The translations under genes were made by a program, and so were the position numbers. Shown here piece by piece: positions 1 to 7,001 of a stretch of DNA of 59,403 nucleotides; position 1 is the first letter of the stretch, and each line of letters starts with the position of its first letter. The notes beneath the pieces were generated by a model, which was not told where the DNA came from, did no database searches, and was given only the letters and a program-made list of their open reading frames with translations. Location of the stretch: positions 1 through 59,403 of the forward strand of contig CASEYC010000010.1 of NCBI GenBank assembly GCA_949292025.1. Direction: 5' to 3'. The DNA comes from an uncultured Bacteroides sp. Lineage in GTDB: Bacteria > Bacteroidota > Bacteroidia > Bacteroidales > Bacteroidaceae.

Positions 1-23
1 GGAGACGGCGGTCTCCCTTTTTT
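1..23 (+). terminator. Intrinsic terminator at the left edge
   Basis: A perfect 6-bp stem (GGAGAC/GTCTCC) with a GGCG loop is followed by C and six T on the plus strand. It would end a plus-strand transcript coming from the left of the window. The stem may continue past the window edge. Confidence 0.6.
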
Positions 24-57
24 ATTTTGTATTGCCGGATGACCCGTTGCCAGGCTA

Positions 58-112
58 CCACCGCCTTCCTCCGCCCTTTCCGCTACGCTCCAAGGACGAA
101 GGAAGGCGGTGG
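58..112. other. Hairpin downstream of the 38-aa small ORF
   Basis: Perfect 12-bp inverted repeat, CCACCGCCTTCC at 58-69 and its complement at 101-112, with a 31-base loop. It lies just 3' of the minus-strand small ORF at 126-242. No T-run follows it on the minus strand, so it looks more like a leader hairpin or processing site than a classical terminator. Confidence 0.45.
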
Positions 113-125
113 CGGAGTTGCACTT

Positions 126-242
126 CTAACTTGACGGTAGCCGCGCAGGAAGTGCCGCCGCGTCCGTCACCGGGCTGCGGCGTCCGCCGTCGGCGGCCTG
201 TGCCGAGGGCTGCGTGAGTGGGAGGTATCCGTACTGTTTCAT
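126..242 (-). CDS. Conserved 38-aa small ORF, left copy
   Basis: I do not recognise a named family. The ORF starts at ATG (242, minus) and stops at TAG (126-128). It aligns with the small ORF at 59104-59307: 20 of the first 34 residues are identical, including Y4, L7, T10, PSA at 12-14, AADG at 16-19, RR at 21-22, T26 and AAL at 29-31. Many codons differ at third positions between the copies, which argues that it is translated. Both copies sit the same short distance (about 21-26 bases) below a TATCTTTG box inside a long conserved upstream region. The peptide is basic, Ala/Pro-rich and has no signal peptide or membrane segment. It could be a leader peptide controlling a gene left of the window, or a stand-alone small protein. 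Confidence 0.55.
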   Translation of the reverse strand: MKQYGYLPLTQPSAQAADGGRRSPVTDAAALPARLPSS

Positions 243-268
243 TGTCACATTACTTCACATTGCAGGCA

Positions 269-356
269 CAAAGATAAACAGGTATCCGATTCCTTCCAAG
301 GATTTCGGGGCATTTGTTGTTCCGTTTTTTCACATTGGCGTTCCATTTATTCACGC
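269..356 (-). promoter_or_regulatory. Long conserved promoter region of the left small ORF
   Basis: On the minus strand, TATCTTTG (269-276) is preceded by about 80 bases that align without gaps to 58995-59082: 70 of 88 positions agree by hand count. Conserved blocks include GAATAAATGGAAC, GTGAAAAAA, ACAACAAA and CTTGGAAG. A normal Bacteroidales promoter does not need this much sequence, so it probably holds binding sites or an antisense or RNA function. Confidence 0.6.
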
Positions 357-452
357 AATGACATCCAAACACCTTATTCTCAACCGTTTACAGAACCAGT
401 TTCCCTCCTGCTATTTTTACCCGGCACGACCCGAAATTCGCACCTTTGCTTA

Positions 453-528
453 GCCGTACCTGCGCCCGTGCTTACCCGTACCTGCGGGCGCGGGCGGGGG
501 TACGGGTAAGCACGGGCGGGGATACGGC
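453..528. repeat. GC-rich 22-bp-unit repeat, copy a (folded as inverted repeat)
   Basis: Member of a dispersed family built on units like CACGGGCGGAGGTACSCCC. Here two units stand head to head: arms 453-482 and 499-528 are complementary apart from three positions, giving a hairpin of about 30 bp. Related tandem copies lie near 12.3, 28.7, 38.4 and 49.0 kb. The rest of 357-574 shows nothing else I can support. Confidence 0.7.
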
Positions 529-574
529 TCAAGAATAACGCAGGAAACTTGAACGAATTGCCGGCCATCTCGTT

Positions 575-593
575 TTATTGTCGTATCTTTGCG
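575..593 (+). promoter_or_regulatory. Promoter of the Septu-like pair; left copy of a 19-bp direct repeat
   Basis: Contains TATCTTTG at 584-591, 56 bases before the ATPase start. The 19 bases from 575 to 593 are identical to 2510-2528, which is the argS promoter. Confidence 0.7.
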
Positions 594-647
594 GGTGTAT
601 TCATCAACAAACCAGTAGCTTTTTCATTTTATTAATTCTACTACTAT

Positions 648-1862
648 ATGTACATAAAACGACTGTTTCTGAAAAACATCGGACCATTCAAGGAAGCCGA
701 GCTCCAGTTTGCCTGGAAAGCTACCGAAGACAAACAACCGGTCACGGTGATCACCGGCATCAACGGTGCAGGAAAATCCGTCATCATTGATGCTATCCGG
801 GCCGCATTGAGCGGACAAGCATTGGAACGCAACATTGTGTCGGACATCTCCGACTTCAAAATAGAAATAGATTCCTGCATCAATGAAACGGATGTACAAT
901 TGGTTTCCCAAGAATTAACGAACGGGCACATCAGATCCGCAGATTACCAACGGGTTGCCAAATATCTGCAGCGCGGCTACCAAATGGGGGATGATATCCA
1001 GCCTTGGATCATAGATTATTGGTCTTCACGAACTGCCACAGATTCTTTCACCATACACGCCATCACGGGCATCCCACACGAAGAAGTGCTGAAAGACGTG
1101 ATGTTGGATAGGAAAAGCAATCTCCAGTTGACCAACTTCATTTGTCATGTAGACTACCTGCGCAGCAGCGATGTGCCCGAAGAGAAGACTACCGGCACTT
1201 ACTTGTATGAGCAAATCAAACGCGCTATCAACCTCTGCGTGGACAATGGGCAGTTCAAATATGTGCGCCGCACGGATCTGCAACCCATCATCGAACAGAA
1301 TGGAAGGGAAGTTACCCTGGACAAATTGAGCAGCGGCAACATCTTCCTGATAGAACATATCGTGCTCCTGCTCTGCAAAATGTATTCGGTCACTGTGCTG
1401 CGCAACGCGCCAGTGACCCAATTGCCGGAAACACCCGGCCTGCTCCTGATAGACGAAATTGAAACCCACCTGCATCCCAAATGGCAAAAGGCCATCTTGT
1501 CCATCCTGCGCGAGATGTTTTCACAAATGCAAATCATACTCACCACGCATTCGCCGTTCATCGTGTCTTCACTGCCGGGTATGCGCATCTATACTTGCAA
1601 GCCACAACCCGGTTGCAGCCAAGTCTTTGATGAGACTGACATCTATGACAACCTTCCCGTGGACGAAGTGCTGATGAGCGATGCGTTCAATGTGCAACCA
1701 TTTAATGAACGAATCACCAAACTGCAACAAGACCGGAAAAAGGCCATTGAAGCCAACGAACTGGGAAAAGCCCAAGACATAGCCAGGGAACTGTCACGCA
1801 TCAACCCAGAGTATTTTGCGTATCTGGACATTGAAAACAAACTGAAAGAATTGGGACAATGA
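648..1862 (+). CDS. ptuA: Septu-like ATPase (PtuA-type, AAA/SMC-like)
   Basis: A 404-aa ABC/SMC-type ATPase of the old AAA_21/RecF-like group. Walker A is GINGAGKS at residues 37-44, an ABC-signature-like LSSGN lies near 226, Walker B LLLIDEIE near 265-271, and an H-loop TTHSP near 299. The tail (about 340-404) is charged and helical. Its stop overlaps the start of an HNH nuclease gene by ATGA, and this ATPase+HNH pairing is the layout of Septu (PtuAB) and of the effector pair of Ec78-type retrons. In those systems the ATPase is thought to hold or gate the nuclease until phage infection. No reverse transcriptase gene is present beside it, so a stand-alone Septu is more likely than a retron. 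Base composition is visibly more AT-rich than argS next door. Confidence 0.75.
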   Translation: MYIKRLFLKNIGPFKEAELQFAWKATEDKQPVTVITGINGAGKSVIIDAIRAALSGQALERNIVSDISDFKIEIDSCINETDVQLVSQELTNGHIRSADYQRVAKYLQRGYQMGDDIQPWIIDYWSSRTATDSFTIHAITGIPHEEVLKDVMLDRKSNLQLTNFICHVDYLRSSDVPEEKTTGTYLYEQIKRAINLCVDNGQFKYVRRTDLQPIIEQNGREVTLDKLSSGNIFLIEHIVLLLCKMYSVTVLRNAPVTQLPETPGLLLIDEIETHLHPKWQKAILSILREMFSQMQIILTTHSPFIVSSLPGMRIYTCKPQPGCSQVFDETDIYDNLPVDEVLMSDAFNVQPFNERITKLQQDRKKAIEANELGKAQDIARELSRINPEYFAYLDIENKLKELGQ

Positions 1863-2536
1863 GACACATGGACAGATTGCCATGCCCGGACATCCTCGCC
1901 CGCAAGCAAGCAGAATGGCAACGGAAATATGAAGAAAAGCTGGCGACTAACCCCCAGGCCCGACCTGACAGCAACAAATATGCCCATAAGGACATTCGGA
2001 AACAACTGTGGACCATGTCACACGGCAAATGCTTTTATTGCGAAAGCCTGTTGACCGACACGCCCAAGGAAGTGGACCACCAAGTAGAAGTGTCCGTTGA
2101 CCCCTCCCAAGCATACGCATGGGACAATCTCTGCCTGGCCTGCCCCAACTGCAACGACAAATTGCCGAACGATGCAATCCCCGTAACCGCAGCCCTCGAC
2201 CCCTGTCGGGACAGCGATGAGGAAATCCGAGCCAACATCACGTTTGAAGACGAAGTAATACGGGCTGTGCCTGGCTCCGTAAAAGGCTTGAATACCATCC
2301 AAAAATATCGTCTCAACACGGAATTGCTGGACAGCAAACGCGCCAAATGGCTGAACAGGATTGCAAAAGTCATCATAAACATACAGAACAACTTGATAAA
2401 GGAAGGCAGAGACCGTTGCACAGCCGAAGAAATGCGCAGATTGCAACTATTCATGCAACCGGACAGCCCTTATAGCCTGATGAGCACCATATATATCAGC
2501 AAAATCAAATTATTGTCGTATCTTTGCGCCCATTAA
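1859..2536 (+). CDS. ptuB: Septu-like HNH endonuclease (PtuB-type)
   Basis: A 225-aa HNH nuclease, probably the DNA-cutting effector of the pair. The zinc/HNH core is clear: C58-x2-C61, the D73-H74 catalytic pair, N90, then C95-x2-C98 and N99. This matches the HNH family (TIGR02646-like) found in Septu and Ec78 retrons. Translation is probably coupled to the ATPase through the ATGA overlap at 1859-1862; an ATG three codons later (1868) is an alternative start. The last ten or so residues (IKLLSYLCAH) are encoded by the argS promoter sequence itself, so the original C-terminus may have been lost or replaced when the cassette landed here. Confidence 0.75.
   Translation: MRHMDRLPCPDILARKQAEWQRKYEEKLATNPQARPDSNKYAHKDIRKQLWTMSHGKCFYCESLLTDTPKEVDHQVEVSVDPSQAYAWDNLCLACPNCNDKLPNDAIPVTAALDPCRDSDEEIRANITFEDEVIRAVPGSVKGLNTIQKYRLNTELLDSKRAKWLNRIAKVIINIQNNLIKEGRDRCTAEEMRRLQLFMQPDSPYSLMSTIYISKIKLLSYLCAH
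2510..2528 (+). promoter_or_regulatory. argS promoter; right copy of the 19-bp direct repeat
   Basis: TATCTTTG at 2519-2526 lies 30 bases before the argS ATG and inside the 3' end of the HNH gene. The 19-bp block is identical to 575-593. Confidence 0.75.
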
Positions 2537-2556
2537 ACAGAAAACATTTACCATCC

Positions 2557-4350
2557 ATGAAGATAGAAGAAAAACTGACCGCCGCCGTCGTGAGCGGCCT
2601 GAAAGCACTCTACGGGCAGGACGTGCCCGCCAAGGACGTGCAGTTGCAGAAGACGAAGAAAGAGTTTGAGGGACACCTGACGCTGGTAGTGTTCCCCTTC
2701 CTGCGCATGTCCCGCAAGGGACCCGAACAGACGGCGCAGGAGATTGGCGCATACCTCGTGGCCAACGAGCCCGCCGTGGCAGCCTTCAACGTCATCAAGG
2801 GCTTCCTGAACCTCACCGTGGCCCCCGCCGCCTGGATTGAGCTGCTGGACGACATCCACGCCCAGGAGCTGTATGGCCTGACGCCCGCCACGCCGCAGTC
2901 GCCCCTGGTGATGATAGAATACTCGTCGCCCAACACCAACAAGCCCCTCCACCTGGGACACGTGCGCAACAACCTGCTGGGCAACGCCCTGGCCAAGATC
3001 ATCGCCGCCAACGGCAACAAGGTGGTGAAGACCAACATCGTCAACGACCGCGGCATACACATCTGCAAGTCCATGCTGGCGTGGCTGAAGTATGGCAACG
3101 GCGAGACGCCGGAGAGCAGCGGCAAGAAGGGCGACCACCTCATCGGCGACTACTACGTGGCCTTCGACAAGCACTACAAGGCCGAGGTGGCCGAGCTGAT
3201 GGAGAAAGGCATGACGAAGGAAGAGGCCGAGGCCGAATCGCCCCTGATGAAGGAGGCCCGCGAAATGCTGGTGAAGTGGGAGGCGGGCGACCCCGAAGTG
3301 CGCGCCCTGTGGAAGAAGATGAACGACTGGGTGTATGCCGGCTTCGACGAGACCTACAAGATGATGGGCGTCAGCTTCGACAAGATATACTATGAATCCG
3401 AGACCTACCTGGAGGGCAAGAAAAAAGTCCTCGAAGGCCTGGACAAAGGTCTGTTCTACCGCAAGGAAGACGGCTCGGTGTGGGCCGACCTGACGGGCGA
3501 GGGGCTGGACCACAAGCTGCTGCTCCGCTCGGACGGCACGTCGGTCTACATGACGCAGGACATCGGCACGGCCGAACAACGCTTCGCCGACTACCCCATC
3601 GACAAGATGATTTACGTGGTGGGCAACGAGCAGAACTACCACTTCCAGGTGCTCAGCATCCTGCTGGACCGCTTGGGCTTCGAGTGGGGCAAGAGCCTGG
3701 TGCACTTCTCCTACGGCATGGTGGAACTGCCCGAAGGCAAGATGAAGAGCCGCGAGGGCACCGTGGTGGACGCTGACGATCTGATGGCGGAGATGATTGC
3801 CACCGCCCGCGAGACCAGCGGCGACCTGGGCAAGCTGGACGGCCTGACGCCGGAGGAAGCGGAAGACATCGCCCGCATCGTGGGCCTGGGCGCGCTGAAG
3901 TACTTCATCCTCAAGGTGGACGCTCGCAAGAACATGACGTTCAACCCCAAGGAGTCCATCGACTTCAACGGCAACACGGGTCCCTTCATCCAGTACACCT
4001 ACGCCCGCATCCGCAGCGTGCTGCGCAAGGCACAGGAGGCTGGCATCCAGCTGCCCGAACGCCTGCCCGAAGGCATCAGCCTCAGCACGAAGGAAGAGGG
4101 CCTGGTGCAGATGCTGGCCGACTTTGCCGCCGTGGTGCGCCAGGCAGGCACGGACTACAGCCCGTCCGTCATCGCCAACTACTGCTACGACTTGGTGAAG
4201 GAGTACAACCAGTTCTACCACGACTTCAGCATCCTGCGCGAGGAGAATGAGGCCGTGCGCCTGTTCCGCCTGGTGCTCTCCGCCGAGGTGGCGAAGATTG
4301 TGAAGCTGGGCATGGGCCTGCTGGGCATCGAGGTGCCGGAACGGATGTAA
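2557..4350 (+). CDS. argS: Arginyl-tRNA synthetase
   Basis: Class I aminoacyl-tRNA synthetase charging tRNA-Arg, 597 aa, the usual length for bacterial ArgRS. The HIGH-type motif reads LHLGH within SSPNTNKPLHLGH around residues 122-135, and the KMSKS equivalent is KMKSR near 395-399. An N-terminal Arg-tRNA additional domain (about 1-95) and a C-terminal DALR anticodon-binding domain (about 475-597) frame the catalytic core. I chose the ATG at 2557; an in-frame TTG at 2524 lies inside the -7 box and cannot be the start. The gene is GC-rich, unlike the defence pair upstream. The next gene is convergent, about 10 bases away. Confidence 0.97.
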   Translation: MKIEEKLTAAVVSGLKALYGQDVPAKDVQLQKTKKEFEGHLTLVVFPFLRMSRKGPEQTAQEIGAYLVANEPAVAAFNVIKGFLNLTVAPAAWIELLDDIHAQELYGLTPATPQSPLVMIEYSSPNTNKPLHLGHVRNNLLGNALAKIIAANGNKVVKTNIVNDRGIHICKSMLAWLKYGNGETPESSGKKGDHLIGDYYVAFDKHYKAEVAELMEKGMTKEEAEAESPLMKEAREMLVKWEAGDPEVRALWKKMNDWVYAGFDETYKMMGVSFDKIYYESETYLEGKKKVLEGLDKGLFYRKEDGSVWADLTGEGLDHKLLLRSDGTSVYMTQDIGTAEQRFADYPIDKMIYVVGNEQNYHFQVLSILLDRLGFEWGKSLVHFSYGMVELPEGKMKSREGTVVDADDLMAEMIATARETSGDLGKLDGLTPEEAEDIARIVGLGALKYFILKVDARKNMTFNPKESIDFNGNTGPFIQYTYARIRSVLRKAQEAGIQLPERLPEGISLSTKEEGLVQMLADFAAVVRQAGTDYSPSVIANYCYDLVKEYNQFYHDFSILREENEAVRLFRLVLSAEVAKIVKLGMGLLGIEVPERM

Positions 4351-4360
4351 GACAGGTGTC

Positions 4361-5329
4361 TCACGGAAACTGCAGCGTGAAGCAACTGCCCTGCCCCACG
4401 GCGGACTGCAGCGTGATGTTGCCGCCGTGGCGGTTCATAACCTGGCGGCAGAGGCTCAGGCCGATGCCGGAACCGCCGGGCTTGGTGGTGAAGAAGGGGA
4501 CAAAGACCTTGTCCTGCACATCGGGCAGGATGCCCTCGCCATTGTCGCGCACGTAGATGACGCACTTCCAGGGGAGGGCTTCGGCGGTGCCCACCTCGAT
4601 GCAGGGGTCGGGCGTCCGGACGCAGGCCTCGCGCGCGTTCTTCAGGAGGTTGATGAGCACCTGTTCCACCTGGGCGCGGTCGATGTGAAGCTGGACGTCG
4701 GCGGCGGGGAGATGGATGCGGATGGCAGGGTCATCGGGGTAGAGCTTGCGCAGGTCGGCCAGCAGTTCGCGCACGGAGACGGGACGGCGCACGGGCGCGG
4801 GCAGGCGGGTCAGTTTGCGGTAGTTCTCCACAAACTCCAGCAGGCCCTTGCTGCGGCGGCAGATGGTCTTCATGCCCTGCTGCATCACGGCATAGTTCCG
4901 CTCGTTCATCTCGCGCTCGCTCAGGGTCTCGCTCAGGGAGAGGATGGGCGTGATGGAGTTCATGATTTCGTGCGTCAGCACGCGGATGAGCTTCTGCCAG
5001 GCCTCCATCTCGTTGCGCTCCAGCAGGCGGGTGCGGAATCCCTGCATCGCATCGGACAGTTCACCGGCCATCTCCTCCATCGGACGGTTGCGGTAGGGCG
5101 AACGGAAGGAAATCATCCGGTCGTCGTGGCGCAGGCTCTCCGCCAAGCCGCGCATCATGCGCATCTGCACCATCTGCAACCGGTAGAGGCGGACAGCCAT
5201 CAGCAGCAGCAACAGGAAGAGGGTGGCGGCACAGAACCACAAACGGCGCTCCGCCAGCACATACACCCCGACCGACATCAGGGCAAAGCCTGCCACGTGG
5301 AGCAGGACGATGAAAGAATAGCGTCTCAT
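4361..5329 (-). CDS. Membrane sensor histidine kinase, partner of the sigma-54 regulator
   Basis: A 322-aa kinase with two closely spaced membrane helices (about residues 7-25 and 30-48), so almost no periplasmic sensor; it may sense the membrane or a partner protein. A short linker (50-105) leads to the H-box LTHEIMNSITP with phospho-accepting H120, then the N-box INLLKNAREA (near 215), the G1 box DNGEGI and the G2 box GSGIGLS. Its ATG overlaps the regulator's stop (ATGA, 5326-5329), giving one operon with regulator first. The HATPase layout resembles NtrB/AtoS-type kinases that drive sigma-54 activators. The likely target is the export operon on the other strand. Confidence 0.9.
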   Translation of the reverse strand: MRRYSFIVLLHVAGFALMSVGVYVLAERRLWFCAATLFLLLLLMAVRLYRLQMVQMRMMRGLAESLRHDDRMISFRSPYRNRPMEEMAGELSDAMQGFRTRLLERNEMEAWQKLIRVLTHEIMNSITPILSLSETLSEREMNERNYAVMQQGMKTICRRSKGLLEFVENYRKLTRLPAPVRRPVSVRELLADLRKLYPDDPAIRIHLPAADVQLHIDRAQVEQVLINLLKNAREACVRTPDPCIEVGTAEALPWKCVIYVRDNGEGILPDVQDKVFVPFFTTKPGGSGIGLSLCRQVMNRHGGNITLQSAVGQGSCFTLQFP

Positions 5330-6705
5330 AAGCCCAGTTTTTCCAGTTTACGATAGAGGGCGAAGCGGGTAATGCCCAGGTATTCCGCCGCACGGGTCAT
5401 GTTGCCGCCGCTCAGGCGCAGGGCACGCTCGATGGTCTGCCGCTCCAGTTGCTCCAGGTTCAGCGTCTTGGCATCCTTCAGCTTGTCCGGCTGCGGGTCC
5501 GCCGCCTGGAAGAGGAAGTTCTCGGGACGGAGCAGCGAGCCGTCGCCCAGGAGCACGGCACGCTCCATCAGGTGCTGCAACTCGCGCACGTTGCCCGGCC
5601 AGGCATATTTCAGCAGCTTGTTCTTGGCCTCGCGCGAAAGGCCGCGCATCTCCTTGCGGTACTTGCGGGCATAGCGTTGCAGGAAACACTCGGCCAGCAG
5701 GAGGATATCCTCGCCCCGTTCGCGCAAGGGCGGGATGTGCAGCTCGATGGTGTTGATGCGGTAGAGCAGGTCCTGGCGGAAACGCCCCTCCTCCACCAGG
5801 CGGTGGATGTCGGCATTGGTGGCACAGATGAGGCGCACGTCGATGGGCGTGGCTTGCGTGCCGCCCAGGCGGACGATTTGCCGCTTCTCGATGGCGGTCA
5901 GCAGCTTGGCCTGCATCGGCAGGGAGAGGTTGCCAATCTCGTCCAGGAAGAGCGTGCCGCCCGTGGCCGCCTCCATGCGTCCCGCCTTGGCCTTGCGGGC
6001 ATCGGTGAAGGCGCCTTTCTCGTAGCCGAACAGCTCGCTCTCAAACAGTTGCTCGGGGATGCTGCCCAAGTCGATGGTGACGAAGGGCCGCCCGTAGCGG
6101 GGCGAATGACGGTAGAGCAGCCGGGCGATGACGTCCTTGCCGGTGCCGTTCTCGCCCAGCAACAGGATGTTGGCATCGGCCTCGCGCAGTTTCTCCACGG
6201 TGGCGAATACCTGCCGCATGGGCTCGGACTCGCCGATGATCCGTCCCTCGAAACCTTCGCCCGCCGGGTCGCTCAGGGCCTCCACCTGCTCCTTCAGTTG
6301 GTTCACCTCGCAACGGGAGCGGCGCAGCTTCATGCCGGACGAGAGGGTGGCCAGCAGCTTTTCCTTCTCCCAGGGCTTGGGAATGAAGTCGGTGGCACCG
6401 GCCTTGATGGCACGCACGGCCTTGTCGGTGTCGGAATAGGCGGTCATGAAGATGACCACCGCCTGCGGGTCGATGCGCAGGATTTGCTTCAACGCCTCGA
6501 AACCCTCCTGCCCGCTCACCACGTCGCGGCTGAAATTCATGTCCAGCAGGATGAGGTCGGGACAGAACGTGCGCATGAAGTGCTCGATGCGCTCCGGGCT
6601 GACGGCCACCTTGATTTTCTCCGCCAGCGGCTCCAGCAGCAGGTTGAGGGCGAAGAGGACGTCTTCGTTGTCGTCGATGATGAGGATTTTTCCCAATTGT
6701 TCCAT
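5326..6705 (-). CDS. Sigma-54-dependent response regulator (NtrC family)
   Basis: 459 aa in the standard order. The receiver domain has acidic pocket D11-D12 and phospho-acceptor D55. The AAA+ domain has Walker A GENGTGK (184-190), a sigma-54 contact loop GAFTDA (231-236) in place of the usual GAFTGA, and Walker B LFLDE (252-256). A Fis-type HTH lies at about 428-459. It would remodel RNA polymerase-sigma-54 at a -24/-12 promoter when phosphorylated by the kinase encoded directly downstream. The divergent exporter operon has two dyad sites and a -24/-12-like element, making it the obvious target. The GAFTDA variant is, to my knowledge, frequent in Bacteroidetes regulators. Confidence 0.95.
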   Translation of the reverse strand: MEQLGKILIIDDNEDVLFALNLLLEPLAEKIKVAVSPERIEHFMRTFCPDLILLDMNFSRDVVSGQEGFEALKQILRIDPQAVVIFMTAYSDTDKAVRAIKAGATDFIPKPWEKEKLLATLSSGMKLRRSRCEVNQLKEQVEALSDPAGEGFEGRIIGESEPMRQVFATVEKLREADANILLLGENGTGKDVIARLLYRHSPRYGRPFVTIDLGSIPEQLFESELFGYEKGAFTDARKAKAGRMEAATGGTLFLDEIGNLSLPMQAKLLTAIEKRQIVRLGGTQATPIDVRLICATNADIHRLVEEGRFRQDLLYRINTIELHIPPLRERGEDILLLAECFLQRYARKYRKEMRGLSREAKNKLLKYAWPGNVRELQHLMERAVLLGDGSLLRPENFLFQAADPQPDKLKDAKTLNLEQLERQTIERALRLSGGNMTRAAEYLGITRFALYRKLEKLGL

Positions 6706-6725
6706 TGTATAATAATAGATGATTT

Positions 6726-6823
6726 TTTAGACGCGGATTAAGCGGATTGAGCGGATTAATCTTTTCTGGATTAAGGTCCACTAAAAATAAGAATCCGCTC
6801 AATCCGCTTAATCCGCGTCTAAA
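6726..6823. repeat. Large hairpin of 9-bp GCGGATTRA units, copy 1
   Basis: Perfect 32-bp inverted repeat: arms 6726-6757 and 6792-6823, each TTTAGAC plus three GCGGATT-type units. It lies between the regulator start (6705) and its probable -7 box (6836-6843), so it would be in the 5' untranslated region of the kinase/regulator mRNA. Confidence 0.8.
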
Positions 6824-6835
6824 GAATTCCGCCTG

Positions 6836-6843
6836 CAAAGTTA
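6836..6843 (-). promoter_or_regulatory. -7 box of the regulator/kinase operon
   Basis: TAACTTTG on the minus strand, about 130 bases before the regulator ATG. It matches TAnnTTTG exactly. Confidence 0.55.
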
Positions 6844-6865
6844 CGCATAATATCCGTGTGTTGTG

Positions 6866-6902
6866 CGTGCGGATGCGCACGATTTTTGTGCGGAGGCGCA
6901 CA
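6866..6902. promoter_or_regulatory. Two tandem dyads, probable regulator binding sites (UAS)
   Basis: CGTGCG-N4-CGCACG at 6866-6881 and TGTGCG-N4-CGCACA at 6887-6902 are both perfect palindromes with centres 21 bp apart (two helical turns). They lie 57-93 bp upstream of the -24-like element, the usual place for enhancer sites of sigma-54 activators. Confidence 0.65.
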
Positions 6903-6957
6903 CGTTCCGGACAACCGTCTCTTCCGCTATTTATTGTAGAACAAGCACTTGCAAGTT

Positions 6958-6973
6958 TGGCACGAGATTTGAT
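6958..6973 (+). promoter_or_regulatory. Sigma-54 (-24/-12)-like promoter
   Basis: TGGCACGAGATTTGAT fits TGGCACG-N4-TTGCW at eleven of twelve defined positions; the mismatch is the C of the -12 GC. The start site would fall near 6983, just upstream of the ATGs at 6993 and 7002, which excludes the ATG at 6972 as the start. Confidence 0.55.
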
Positions 6974-7001
6974 GGCTTATAGGCGAACAACCATGCCGTT
7001 T

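Noticed and set aside
1-2536. A retron (ncRNA plus reverse transcriptase) linked to the PtuAB-type genes
   Set aside because: No frame near the pair contains reverse-transcriptase motifs, and 1-574 is explained by the small-ORF unit and a repeat.
6972-7001. TolC start at ATG 6972 or further upstream in the open frame
   Set aside because: It lies within the -24/-12-like element, and the residues added are not a signal peptide; ATG 7002 (or 6993) gives a clean one.
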